A stretch of DNA of 55,798 bases from Chrysophaeum taylorii (taxonomy: Eukaryota > Sar > Pelagophyceae > Pelagomonadales > Pelagomonadaceae), in contig JAQMWT010000493.1 of NCBI GenBank assembly GCA_029834535.1, forward strand, positions 1 to 55,798. The letters run 5' to 3'. Below the pieces are notes generated by a model. It did no database searches. It worked only from the letters and a program-made list of their open reading frames with translations, and was not told the DNA's origin. Position numbers and translations under genes: made by a program. The stretch's first letter is position 1; every line of letters starts with the position of its first letter. Below are positions 35,915 to 45,171 of the stretch, piece by piece.

Positions 35915-37790
35915 TGCGTTGGATGGGGCCCACGAACTCCATCTTGGTCTCGAGCAGGTAGGTGTGGATGAAGAGGTAGGCGCGAGACTGGGCCGCGTAG
36001 AGACGCGCGACGTCCTGGTAGGGATGGGCCGCCGCCAAAAACGCGTCGAGGACGATCGCCGCCTTGTCGTGCTCCATGCCCGTGAAGTACAACGAGGCCG
36101 AGTGCCAGTCGGCGCGGCGCTCGTGGACGTAGGCCTGGAGGGCGGCGGAGAGCGCGGTGAGTTTGGATGAGGGCGTGTGGGTCGATAGGATGATCCGGAG
36201 GTGCATCGTCGGGGACGGAGATCTCGCGAGATTCAGGATCTGCTTTTGAGCGAGGACGTGGTTCGCGATCTGCATCGTCTCCCCGAACGACGTCTTGAAA
36301 ATGGTCGTTAAGGGCCCGATTTGCTGGACGACTATTGGAAAGCCGGGAGCGTCGCCCGGGACGGGGCCGATCTTCACGCGGTCGCCCACGTCGTAGGGGT
36401 CGGTCAAAAGGACGAACACCAGGCCGCTGACGAACTGGGAGGCCGTGGCCCCAACCGCAAAGGCGAGGGGTACGAAGAGGGTCATGGTCGTCACGAACGC
36501 GTCGAACAACGGCACTCGCCACAACACGAGACCCGCGAGGACGACGGCCCCCCCCCAGACGCCGAGCGCGAGGCGCTCGACGAGCGCGTTGACGGCGTCG
36601 AAGTCGGCGATCGTCGCCGTCAAAAACTGGTGCTCGGAAAATGCGGTTCTCACGACGTTCGCCACGTGGAACTCGGCGACGACCTCGACGCGAGAAAAAT
36701 GCTTGTCGAGGCGGCGGCGGTTCTCTTCTCCTCCTTCTCCTCCTCCGATATTCTCGCGCAGCCACGCGCGCCGCAGCTTGGTGTCGCCGCTCCTTTCGAG
36801 CAACGCCGCGTACAGCCGGTGCGCAACGTGCCACACGGACTCGAGCGACGTCACGGCGCCGCCGCAATCCTCGAGGACCAGAGCTCCCTTGAGCCTGCGC
36901 ACCGAGTCCTCGAAAGATATGACCCGAGCGAGCTCGTCGGGCAACGCGAGACGCTCGGGCGCGACTCGGGAGGAGGTGGTGGTGCTTTTCTTCTTCTTCT
37001 TATTGCGTTCGCTGCTGCTGAGAGGCACCGGCGGCGCCGGCGGCGGCTTCCCCGTCGTCGCGAGGCCAGCCATCGCTCGCAGGAGCCGTCTCGTCTCCTC
37101 GAGGCCGTTGACGCGCGCGAGATATTTCGACGCGTGCCACGTCCGCACTTGCCAGCGCATGAGGGACTTCTGGACCCCAAACCCCGCGGCCCCGATCACC
37201 ATCAAGACGACGACCCGGTTCAACCGCCGCTCGAGCGTCTTGGTCAGACCGATGCCCGTGGCGACCTCGGCGACCGGCGGCGCGACGAATCTCACGCATA
37301 ACGCCGAGCACAACACCTCGACCACCATGTCCAAGTTGTCGACACCGCACCAGGTCTCCTCGCCCAGCCGGTCGAGCGCGATCCGTTCGACCAGAGCGAC
37401 CACGCGCCCGCACGCGGCGCCCGCGGCACACTGCGCCAGCAAACGGATCGCCTGTTCCCTCGCCGGCCACTTCCCCAGAAGGCACACCGTGGCGAAAAAT
37501 ACGACCGTCAGGGCACTCGCTTCCGCCACTCTCATCCCAAAGCTGCGCGCGAGGACCACCTCGGCCCCGTCCTCGGGGAGGGGCGCAGGCAACCACCTGA
37601 GCACCAGCTCTTCCGCTTTGTTGTTGTTGTTGTTGTTCTTGATTTTCGGCGGCGCTTCTGTCTCTTCTTCTTCTTCTTCTTCTTCCTCGTGAACGAGAAG
37701 CCCAGCGTCCGCGACCTTTTTGGCTGTCGCGTAGGAGCTGTCCTCCTCCTCCTCGGCCGGCGGTGTGCGACGACGATTTGGTGATGGCAT
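35886..37790 (-). CDS. MscS-like mechanosensitive channel
   Basis: A small-conductance mechanosensitive channel related to plant MSL proteins, which release ions under membrane tension (family knowledge). The 634-residue frame starts at a clear ATG. The N-terminus is acidic and low-complexity (poly-Glu, then poly-Asn). Four or so hydrophobic segments follow (SALTVVFFATVCLLGKW; DMVVEVLCSALCVRFVAPPV; NRVVVLMVIGAAGFGVQ; GGAVVLAGLVLWRVPLF), with a soluble loop in between. The pore helix and beta-domain are diagnostic: FVPLAFAVGATASQFVSGLV, then FVLLTDPYDVGDRVKIG, GPLTTIFKT and MQIANHVL. It is head to head with the LOV-protein gene (about 170 nt apart) and overlaps the PRMT3-like gene at its 3' end. 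Confidence 0.9.
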   Translation of the reverse strand: MPSPNRRRTPPAEEEEDSSYATAKKVADAGLLVHEEEEEEEEETEAPPKIKNNNNNNKAEELVLRWLPAPLPEDGAEVVLARSFGMRVAEASALTVVFFATVCLLGKWPAREQAIRLLAQCAAGAACGRVVALVERIALDRLGEETWCGVDNLDMVVEVLCSALCVRFVAPPVAEVATGIGLTKTLERRLNRVVVLMVIGAAGFGVQKSLMRWQVRTWHASKYLARVNGLEETRRLLRAMAGLATTGKPPPAPPVPLSSSERNKKKKKSTTTSSRVAPERLALPDELARVISFEDSVRRLKGALVLEDCGGAVTSLESVWHVAHRLYAALLERSGDTKLRRAWLRENIGGGEGGEENRRRLDKHFSRVEVVAEFHVANVVRTAFSEHQFLTATIADFDAVNALVERLALGVWGGAVVLAGLVLWRVPLFDAFVTTMTLFVPLAFAVGATASQFVSGLVFVLLTDPYDVGDRVKIGPVPGDAPGFPIVVQQIGPLTTIFKTSFGETMQIANHVLAQKQILNLARSPSPTMHLRIILSTHTPSSKLTALSAALQAYVHERRADWHSASLYFTGMEHDKAAIVLDAFLAAAHPYQDVARLYAAQSRAYLFIHTYLLETKMEFVGPIQRITGAPGPGG

Positions 37791-38004
37791 GATATGGCTA
37801 TTGGGCCTTTCGTTCGTTAACTACTCCTCAAACATCAAGACACACCAAGTCTTTGAACTAAGGTACGTAAGTCTTATCATTATTACCGCTGCGGATTTGA
37901 AGATACGGTATTATTATTATTATTATTAGGAGGCTCGCGCGGTCCCTACCCACCGAGATGATGTGTGCTGGGTGAGTCTACATCGAAAAGAAGAAGCGGG
38001 CCTC

Positions 38005-41000
38005 ATGACAAGCGACCTGACCAGATGGCGCATCGACGCCGTCCGGCGGGACATTCACCAGCGGCTCGGAGTGAAGAGCTGGGAGTCCGTGGAGCGGGCG
38101 CTCCCGGCAGAAGTCCGCGACGGGACGTTTTGCCGCGACGCGGCCCATGCCGTCGAGGCGCTGCTCGCGTCGACCTGCGGGATCGCCAAGATCTTCCTGG
38201 CCCGGCTGACAGAAGAGGAGCGAAGAGACGTCGAGTTCGTACGCGAGGCGCGGACGCTCAAGAAGGTCCGGAACCCCGAGAAGGTCCTGAAAATGGCCGC
38301 GGCGCTGTGGTCCGAGTACGCGAAGAGATCTGCGTACAGCGCGAGTCCGCGGTCGACGATCGTCGAGCGACGGAACAAGGCGGCGACCAATTTGTGGCGA
38401 AAGATGTCCTCTGAGCTCGAGATTGACGCGGACGTCGAGGAGTGGGCTAAGGTCGAGTACTGCGTCGAAGAGAGCGTCCACGTCGTCCACGGGCTCGCGC
38501 TGGGCGCGCTGGTGCGGTTCTTGCGGGAGGACTGCCTGCCCCAGCCGCAGGGCGAGGATGGCAAGCACCTCTGGGTCCTCCTGCGAGCGCTTCGAAAGCG
38601 CGTCCCGAATTCGGCCGAAAGTTGGCTCGGAATTTTGACGTCCTTCGCCGACGGCAGCGCGCTCTGCTGCGTCGTCTCCGACATGACCGCCCCGGGATGC
38701 CCGATGGTCTACGTCAATGCCGAATTCTGCCGCATCACGGGCTACGAGCACTCGGAGGCGTGCGGCAGAAATTGCCGATTCCTCCAGGGCCCGCGGACCG
38801 AGTGCGACGCGGTCGACATCATGCGCTCGACCTTGGCGAATTGCGAGGGATCCCATATCTTGATGACCAACTTCCGCAAGAACATGGAACCCTTCGCCAA
38901 CTTGCTCACGATGACCCCGATCTTCGACGCCGACGGTAACTACCGATTCGTCGTCGCCGTTCAATTCCAAGTCGAGAAGACGATATCGCCGAGCGTCGCA
39001 AGGAAGAGACTCGTGCGCCTCGGGTGTTTCCTCAAGCAGCTTCCCGTGCAGCTGCCGTATCCGTCGTTTCCAGAGGCTCGACGATTCTCGATGCGAGCGC
39101 CCGTCGGGTCGGGCTGCCGTCGCGCGCGCGAGACGGCCGACGACTACATGGCTCGTCGCGCCGAGTCCCTCGCGATCGCGCACGACGGCGTTGCGCTCCA
39201 AGGCCACCCCAACGCCTGGATATCGAGATGTGCCTGGATCGTTCGCGGCGCCGGCGTCGCCGGCTCACTTCTAAGGTTCGCTTCTTCTTCTTCTTCTTCT
39301 TCTTCTTCTTCTCGGTCGTCGTCGGAGGTCTCCAAGATTTTGGACAACTTTATGTCGGTCGCGTGTCCCGACCTGGCGCCCAAGCTCGCCTTGACCATCG
39401 AGGCCATCGACCTCGCCCTCGACGCGCAGGAGGGCTTGAGCGACGCGCACCTCGCCGCCGTCCCGAACGACATCCTGGCCGTGCTCGCTATTTCGTTGCA
39501 ATGCGTGCGCGCCGAGGCGACCCGTCAATCCCAACAAGGTGTTACGTCGAGTCTCGCGACGACGAATATCAAGAAGGGAGGAGGCGGCGACCACGACGAC
39601 AACAACGCCGCGAGCTGGGTCGAGGGTCTGCTGCTCGCGGCCGCGCCCTCGAAGACGACGACGACGACGACGACGAAACAGCGCGCTCTGATGGCGAGAC
39701 GGGACGACGACAACGAAGTTTCTAAACACCTCAAGGAGTATCGGTTCGCGGTGCCGGGGGTGTTGGGCGCCCTGTTCCGCAACCCCCTTCGCAAAGACGT
39801 ACTCCTCGCCGACCTCCGACAACTTCGCGCCGCGGCCGTATCCGGAATCGTCGAGCTCGTGATCGCGAAGCTCCTCTCGGGCGGCGGCGACCACGGCGCC
39901 AAGTTCATCCAAGCCCTGCGACGCCTCGAAGAAGAAGAAGCCGAGGGGCGCGACCACGACGACAAAGACCTCGGAACGGCGCTCGCCGGGCGGCAATCGA
40001 GAGAGGAGGTCGTTTGGTCTGATTTTCTGCCCGCCCTCGGAAACGCCGCGGGGAGCTCGATCGGGATCGCCGCCGCCGACATGCGCGCCCCCGGGTGCCC
40101 GCTGATCTACGTGAGCCTCGGCTTCGAGAGGATGACCCAGTTTTCGGCGAGCGACGCCATCGGCCAAAACTGCAGCTTTCTCCAAAAATCCTCCGACGAC
40201 GCGAGTCAAGGGTACCTCGTCGAAGAAATCTCGGCGAGCATTCGCGCCTCGTGCGAATCGATCACCAAGCTCTACAACTTCGAAAAGAGCGGGCGGCGCT
40301 TCCAGCTCCTGCTCGTCACCGTCCCAATATTCCTCGAGGACACCGCGACCTGCGCGTACACGCTCGGCATCCAGATGCGCGTCGCGACGCCCGAGAAACT
40401 CGGCGAAGATATCCTCGTCGTCGACAGAATGCTGCGACACTTGCCCCGGACCACGACGTGCGGCGACGCGGCGGCTAATTTTCCGCGGGCGCATCATCTC
40501 GCCTCCGTGCCGCTCCACATCGCAGCCTATCTCGCGCTCGGGCCGTCCGCGCGTTGGACCGCGATCCTCGACGAGCTAGCTCGCGACGTCGACGACGAGA
40601 CGTTGCTGCGCGAGGCCAAGAGCCAGTGCTCGGTGCTCGCGGCTGGTCTTCTCCAGTTTGTCCTCGAGGTCGACTCGGTGACGCGCGTGCCTCCGGGCGC
40701 CCAAAGACGAGCCTTCCTCCGGCGCCTGCTGCTGCGAATCCCTCGGAATTACCTCTTCTACTTCTCGACGATCGAGATCGAGTTTGGAACCATGGACGCG
40801 ACAAACTTCGACAAGGCCTACGAGCAGCTCAAGTCCTGGCGCGACGCCCTGTATCCCTATCTCGCGCGCCTCGTCGTACCCGTCCTCGTCGCCGACCTCC
40901 AGAAGGTGGTCCTCGCGAACGAAGACTATGGCGGCGCCGACGACGACGACGACGACGACGGTCGCTCTCGACGATCTCGTCGACGACGACGATCTCGTCG

Positions 41001-42642
41001 ACGACGACGACGAAGACGGTCGCGAAAAGAAGACGGCTCGGCGTCTTCGTCCGAGGAGAGCGAGGACCACGAGCGCGCCGCCGCCGCGAGGCTGCTGCGG
41101 ACGGCGCCGTCGGACGACGCCCTCGTGGCGACTTGGACCATCTCCACGAACGACGCGCCGCTGCCGCTGGCCATCGTTTGCGGCGAGGGCAACGTGCTCG
41201 CCGAGAACCCGGCGTGCCGCGAGTTGTATCGGAAAACGCAGTGCGGCGTCCGCGAGTGCCTCGGGAGCGACGCCGCCGCGCGGCGGGCCATCAACGAGAG
41301 GAGATCTCTCGCCTGCGTCGTCCACGCGGGCAAGCTCCCGCTCGCGTGCGTGCTGCAGCCAGTCGTCTGCTCGCGCGAAACGGTCGTCGCCGCGTGCTTT
41401 TGCGGGCTGGACGAGCTCAGGGTCGCCAAGGACCTCCAAGCCGCAATAAGCCTCGCGGCGGTGCTCGTGCGCGTGCAAACTTTTGCGGCGACGGCCTCGC
41501 CCGCGACAAGGGACGTCGGCTACGGCGACTGCGCGAAGAAACGCGCCGAACGCGCGCGCCGCGCGAACGCCGAGTCGACGGCTGGCATCCTCTCCGCCGA
41601 GGCCCACCGGAGGTCGTCAACAACATCGCACTGCAAAAAGGCATCATCATCATCATCATCATCATCATCGCGCAGAGGGGGCTCGTTGTTCAAAAAGCTC
41701 TCGTGGCGGGTGACGCCCGCGGGCGCGCGCGCGCCCCTCGTCCTGGGCGCCGACCTCGCCGAGAGCGACTCGCGCGCCTTCTGGAACAAACTGGAGTACC
41801 AAGACAAGTGCAAGCACGTGCTCCACGCGCTCGCCAAGATCGAAGACCCCACGGTGTCGTCGTCGGCGTTGGTGGTCTCCTCCCCCTCCTCGAGGAGGGG
41901 ATTTATTCCCCGAGACGAACCGCGGGATACGCCGCCGCCGAGGGTCGAGGAGGCGGCGCGCGCGCGCCTCGAGCGGCTCGAGCAGGCGTTCGACGCGGCG
42001 GAGGCGGCGGTGTTGGAGAGCGAGGGTAAGCGGAAGCGCGAGGTCGCGGAGCTCGAGCTGCGGTACCGGTGGGAGCGCGAGGCGCTGGAGCGCGCGCAGC
42101 AGTCCGAACTCTCCGAGATCGAGACCCGGCAGATCTCCGAGGTCCAGGGGTTCGTGGACAAGGTGGCCGAGATTCGCTCCGAGTCCCGGCGCGGCCCCTG
42201 CACGTGCCTCCACAGCTACCTCTGCACGCACAACCGGAGCGCGCTCGCGTTTCGGCGCCCCGAGGCGACGCCCAAGGCCGCGCGGCTCCGGGCTCGGGCC
42301 GCGCGCGTCCTCGTCGCGTCGCACGACAAGTCGAGAGAGGCGTTGGTCCTGCGGCACCGGCACGCCCTCGACGCGATCCAGCAGAAGCACGATCTGGCGC
42401 TCCGGGTGCTCGAGTCGCGATATTCGGTCGTTCTCCGCAAGGCGCGCGCAAGGTTCTGCCACATCGAGCGCGACCTCGACGCGGCCTACTGCAAGGCCGA
42501 CGAGCTCGCGGCGGCGACGGTCCCGCACCCACCGCCGTCCAAGCGCCCCCAGACCACGCCGACGACGACATCTCTCGTGCGCCTCGCGCGCTCGATCACC
42601 TCCTCCATAGCCTCCGACACCCCCCGCCAGATTTGTGCCTAA
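38005..42642 (+). CDS. multi-LOV/PAS photoreceptor-like protein
   Basis: A 1545-residue protein from the ATG at 38005. A spliced start is also possible: ATG ATG at 37958-37963, then a GTGAGT donor and a CCAG acceptor before 38025. LOV domains bind FMN and form a blue-light Cys adduct. LOV1 (about 205-330) has GRNCRFLQGP with Cys257, both flavin-site Asn (MTNFRKNMEPFANLL) and the final Gln (VAVQFQ), so it should be photoactive. LOV2 (about 670-790) has IGQNCSFLQ with Cys723 but has lost both phosphate-contact Arg and the second Asn. A third PAS-like unit (about 1040-1150) lacks the motif. Each is preceded by a helical segment. An Arg-rich tract (about 985-1010) and a C-terminal coiled coil (1313-1510) with CTCLHSYLCTHNRSA follow. 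No kinase, bZIP or other output domain is recognised. Carboxy-terminal Ser runs are low-complexity. Confidence 0.85.
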   Translation: MTSDLTRWRIDAVRRDIHQRLGVKSWESVERALPAEVRDGTFCRDAAHAVEALLASTCGIAKIFLARLTEEERRDVEFVREARTLKKVRNPEKVLKMAAALWSEYAKRSAYSASPRSTIVERRNKAATNLWRKMSSELEIDADVEEWAKVEYCVEESVHVVHGLALGALVRFLREDCLPQPQGEDGKHLWVLLRALRKRVPNSAESWLGILTSFADGSALCCVVSDMTAPGCPMVYVNAEFCRITGYEHSEACGRNCRFLQGPRTECDAVDIMRSTLANCEGSHILMTNFRKNMEPFANLLTMTPIFDADGNYRFVVAVQFQVEKTISPSVARKRLVRLGCFLKQLPVQLPYPSFPEARRFSMRAPVGSGCRRARETADDYMARRAESLAIAHDGVALQGHPNAWISRCAWIVRGAGVAGSLLRFASSSSSSSSSSRSSSEVSKILDNFMSVACPDLAPKLALTIEAIDLALDAQEGLSDAHLAAVPNDILAVLAISLQCVRAEATRQSQQGVTSSLATTNIKKGGGGDHDDNNAASWVEGLLLAAAPSKTTTTTTTKQRALMARRDDDNEVSKHLKEYRFAVPGVLGALFRNPLRKDVLLADLRQLRAAAVSGIVELVIAKLLSGGGDHGAKFIQALRRLEEEEAEGRDHDDKDLGTALAGRQSREEVVWSDFLPALGNAAGSSIGIAAADMRAPGCPLIYVSLGFERMTQFSASDAIGQNCSFLQKSSDDASQGYLVEEISASIRASCESITKLYNFEKSGRRFQLLLVTVPIFLEDTATCAYTLGIQMRVATPEKLGEDILVVDRMLRHLPRTTTCGDAAANFPRAHHLASVPLHIAAYLALGPSARWTAILDELARDVDDETLLREAKSQCSVLAAGLLQFVLEVDSVTRVPPGAQRRAFLRRLLLRIPRNYLFYFSTIEIEFGTMDATNFDKAYEQLKSWRDALYPYLARLVVPVLVADLQKVVLANEDYGGADDDDDDDGRSRRSRRRRRSRRRRRRRRSRKEDGSASSSEESEDHERAAAARLLRTAPSDDALVATWTISTNDAPLPLAIVCGEGNVLAENPACRELYRKTQCGVRECLGSDAAARRAINERRSLACVVHAGKLPLACVLQPVVCSRETVVAACFCGLDELRVAKDLQAAISLAAVLVRVQTFAATASPATRDVGYGDCAKKRAERARRANAESTAGILSAEAHRRSSTTSHCKKASSSSSSSSSRRGGSLFKKLSWRVTPAGARAPLVLGADLAESDSRAFWNKLEYQDKCKHVLHALAKIEDPTVSSSALVVSSPSSRRGFIPRDEPRDTPPPRVEEAARARLERLEQAFDAAEAAVLESEGKRKREVAELELRYRWEREALERAQQSELSEIETRQISEVQGFVDKVAEIRSESRRGPCTCLHSYLCTHNRSALAFRRPEATPKAARLRARAARVLVASHDKSREALVLRHRHALDAIQQKHDLALRVLESRYSVVLRKARARFCHIERDLDAAYCKADELAAATVPHPPPSKRPQTTPTTTSLVRLARSITSSIASDTPRQICA

Positions 42643-42680
42643 CCACGCACGCCACGTGGTGCAGCTGCCTCCGTATATAT

Positions 42681-44066
42681 ATGCTTGTTGTGTGTTGCTT
42701 CCTTCTTCTGGCGTTGCTGGTGGTGGTGGTGGTGGTGGTCATCGCGCTGGCCTCACGGCGGCGGCCGCTTGTCCGGAGAAACTCGGAGGGGATCGACGTG
42801 CTCGTCGTCGGGGGGGGGGCGAGCGGGCTGTACTGCGCCGCGCTTCTCAGCCGCCGGGGGCTCCGCGTCGTCGTCCTCGAGCAACACTCAACCCCCGGCG
42901 GCAGGGCGCGAATCCACGGGTCGTTCGAGGTGCGGCCGTACTACTCGAAGGAAGACCAGACGCTGCTGGCGGCCGCCGCGCGGCTCGAGTGGGAGCGGCT
43001 CGAAGTAATGGAAACGGTCGCGGTAGGGTCGACCCTCCGGTTCGAGATCCGGCCGACGCTCGCCCGAGACATCGGAGCAGTCTTCCCGGGCCACGGCGCG
43101 GGCGCCGAGAGCTACCTCAAGCTCTGCGAGGAGATTATCTCGTCGCACCGCAAGTTTTTTGAGAAGAACGCGTGGGCCGGCAAGCGCGCGGCTTCCGTCT
43201 GTTCGGGCTTCGCCGACGACCGGGCCGTCCGTGCGATATTGCTCTCGCAGGTGCCGCCCCGGGCCTCTTTTGCTTCGGCGGCGCGGATCGCCCGTTACCT
43301 GAAGGGTGCCTACTATCCCACGGAAAGCGTCGCGGCAGCGCTTACCCGGACGATCCAGGCCGGAGGCGGCAAGGTGCTGTCGAATTCCCCGGTCTCGCGG
43401 ATTCTCGCGGAGGGGGGAGTGGTGGTGCACGGCAAGGAGCTCCGAGCCACGGCCGTCGTCTCGTCGATTGGCGCCAACGCAACGCTGTCCTTGTTGGCTG
43501 GTAATCGAGCGGCGGCGCCGGCGACGACGTGTGCTGCCTTGTTCGTGTCTCTAGACGTCCTAGTACCCTCGCAAACCCTCCGCCTGCTCCCAGACGACGA
43601 CGACTGCGACTACGATCACGATCACGATCACGATCACGATCACGATCCCTCCAGACTCAGCCTCACGATCTCCTTTCGGGATTCGGCGTGCGTTATTCTG
43701 GCGGCGAGAGCTCGGAGCGCGTGGTTCCCTGCGCTCGAGTCTAAGATCAAGGACACCATGTTGGAGGCCCTCGCCCGCCATTTCCCCGAAACCAAGGGGC
43801 GCGTGCAATCCGCGACCCTCGAACCCCACTTCTCCGGCCCGGACACCCTGGAGGAGGAATGCGACCTCGTGCCGCGCTTGAACGAAAAAATCTTTCTCAC
43901 GGGCCACGACCTCGCCGACGGCTCCGTCTCCGCCGCACTTTCCAGCGCTCTCACCACCGCCCACACCATCCTCGGCTACACCTTCTTCGACCTCTATGTC
44001 GCGAACCGGACCCTCCTCACAGACCTCGAGGAGGAGGACAAAGCACCGTCATCGTCTTCTTATTGA
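42681..44066 (+). CDS. FAD-dependent carotenoid desaturase/isomerase-like oxidoreductase
   Basis: A 461-residue amine-oxidase-fold enzyme of the phytoene desaturase / CRTISO / retinol saturase type; the substrate is probably a polyene lipid (inference). The start at 42681 gives an N-terminal membrane anchor (MLVVCCFLLLALLVVVVVVV), followed by a basic patch, the FAD dinucleotide fold VLVVGGGASGLYCAALL and the second FAD motif VVLEQHSTPGGRAR. Later family features are GAYYPTESVAAALTRTIQAG and the C-terminal FAD contact FLTGHDLADGSVSAAL. A His-Asp repeat from GATCAC units interrupts the middle (43613-43647). The frame is open far upstream but runs antisense-like inside the LOV gene. The ATG is 38 nt after the LOV stop, the same strand, so co-expression is possible. 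Confidence 0.82.
   Translation: MLVVCCFLLLALLVVVVVVVIALASRRRPLVRRNSEGIDVLVVGGGASGLYCAALLSRRGLRVVVLEQHSTPGGRARIHGSFEVRPYYSKEDQTLLAAAARLEWERLEVMETVAVGSTLRFEIRPTLARDIGAVFPGHGAGAESYLKLCEEIISSHRKFFEKNAWAGKRAASVCSGFADDRAVRAILLSQVPPRASFASAARIARYLKGAYYPTESVAAALTRTIQAGGGKVLSNSPVSRILAEGGVVVHGKELRATAVVSSIGANATLSLLAGNRAAAPATTCAALFVSLDVLVPSQTLRLLPDDDDCDYDHDHDHDHDHDPSRLSLTISFRDSACVILAARARSAWFPALESKIKDTMLEALARHFPETKGRVQSATLEPHFSGPDTLEEECDLVPRLNEKIFLTGHDLADGSVSAALSSALTTAHTILGYTFFDLYVANRTLLTDLEEEDKAPSSSSY
43613..43647. repeat. (GATCAC)n coding microsatellite
   Basis: Five or more hexamer units inside the FAD oxidoreductase gene encode alternating His-Asp. The six-base period keeps the frame when copy number changes. 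Confidence 0.85.
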
Positions 44067-44221
44067 TGATGGCGGCGATGCCGGGGTGGGCCGTTGTCGC
44101 GCACTTGGGGATATGATATGATATTATATTATATTATATGGCGCGAGAACCGTCATCGTCGTCTCATATGCCGGGGCGGCCCCTGTGGCCGGTGGGCCGT
44201 TGTCGCGCACTTGGGGATATG
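44045..44221. repeat. local duplication linking two gene ends
   Basis: A 30-nt block (GTGGGCCGTTGTCGCGCACT and the next 10 nt) occurs identically at 44086-44115 and 44192-44221. The 12-mer ACCGTCATCGTC occurs upstream of each (44045 and 44149). The second copy encodes part of the last zinc finger of the minus-strand C2HC gene; the first lies just after the FAD gene stop. An ATATT/ATATG tract (44111-44140) sits between them. Confidence 0.85.
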
Positions 44222-44908
44222 GCGCTCGGCGGTCTGGGGGGCGAAGGTCCGGTGGCAGTGCGGACATGGTACGAAGTCCGCCACCAGGGCGGCGTACGCG
44301 TCCTCGGACGCCTGACTCGGCCGGATCTCAGAGAGCGGCACCCCAGCCTCCTGCGCGCGGTGCACGCGCTTCGCGTCGCGGACGAGCGCCCTGGTGGCCC
44401 GGGACTTCTCCTGCCAACCCACGGGGGCCGGTGCCTGCGTGACTACGCTCGCTTCCTTTTTCGTCCGCCGAACTGGTGCCTGCCGGACTTCGGTCGCTTC
44501 ATTTTTCGTCGGCCGAACGGGCGCCCGAAGAAGCCTTTCGGGCGTCCGAAGAAGCCTTTCGGGCGTACTCCAGACTACGCTCGCTTCCTTTTTCTCGCCG
44601 CTGATCTTGCGGCAGATGCTCTGGTGTTTGGCGATGCGGTCTGGGTTGAACTTGCGACCGCACGCGCGACACGCGATGCGGTGATCACCGGTTGTGGGAG
44701 CAGTTGACCCTTCCAGCCGGTCGCGACACTTCCGCTCGCGACACTTCCGCTCGTGCGCCGCGAGCTCAGCCCGAGGAAACTCCAGGTCGCACCACTGGCA
44801 CGGCACCTCGATCACATCTTGCTTCTTCTTGCACTGCGGGAGGTGGATCGGAAGCGAGTGCGGGAAAAACCGACGCCCGCAGATCGGACACCCGACATCG
44901 CGAGGCAT
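44153..44908 (-). CDS. C2HC zinc-finger protein (ZC2HC1-like)
   Basis: A 251-residue protein with four C2HC-type fingers: CPICGRRFFPHSLPIHLPQC at the N-terminus, CQWCDLEFPRAELAAHERKC, CRACGRKFNPDRIAKHQSIC and, near the C-terminus, CPHCHRTFAPQTAERHIPKC. Each has CxxC, then His and Cys. This matches the ZC2HC1/FAM164 family, whose biochemical role is poorly known. The central linker is basic and built from short duplications (TPERLLR twice; a PVR..K motif twice), encoded by tandem 24-nt units around 44525-44570. The ATG at 44908 is clear. It converges on the FAD oxidoreductase with 86 nt between the ends. Confidence 0.82.
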   Translation of the reverse strand: MPRDVGCPICGRRFFPHSLPIHLPQCKKKQDVIEVPCQWCDLEFPRAELAAHERKCRERKCRDRLEGSTAPTTGDHRIACRACGRKFNPDRIAKHQSICRKISGEKKEASVVWSTPERLLRTPERLLRAPVRPTKNEATEVRQAPVRRTKKEASVVTQAPAPVGWQEKSRATRALVRDAKRVHRAQEAGVPLSEIRPSQASEDAYAALVADFVPCPHCHRTFAPQTAERHIPKCATTAHRPQGPPRHMRRR

Positions 44909-45171
44909 ACCCTCGTGATATCATGTGACGTCAGAACGTAACGAATGTTCAACAACCGTGCAGTTACTTGCATGTAGCATTCATAATTCAACGAGTCGCC
45001 CAGCAGCAGTTGGTCGGTTGCTTTCGCCGCCAGGCAACACACAAGGTCAGTCAGTCAGTCAATCAATCGATCGATCAATCAATCATCGAGTGCACCGTTG
45101 GCAGTCAGCCGAGGCGAGGCGGCGGGATCCATTGTCCCGGCGAGTATTGATTTGGCCGGCCTCCTCCTGAG
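44909..45171. other. divergent spacer with CAGT/AATC repeats
   Basis: A 263-nt spacer between two divergent start codons. It holds AGTCAGTCAGTCAATCAATC-type tetranucleotide repeats at about 45047-45085 and probably both promoters. Confidence 0.55.

Noticed and set aside
40554..42029. 491-codon alternative frame inside the LOV gene
   Set aside because: Arg-rich translation without domains; it shadows the real LOV-protein frame.
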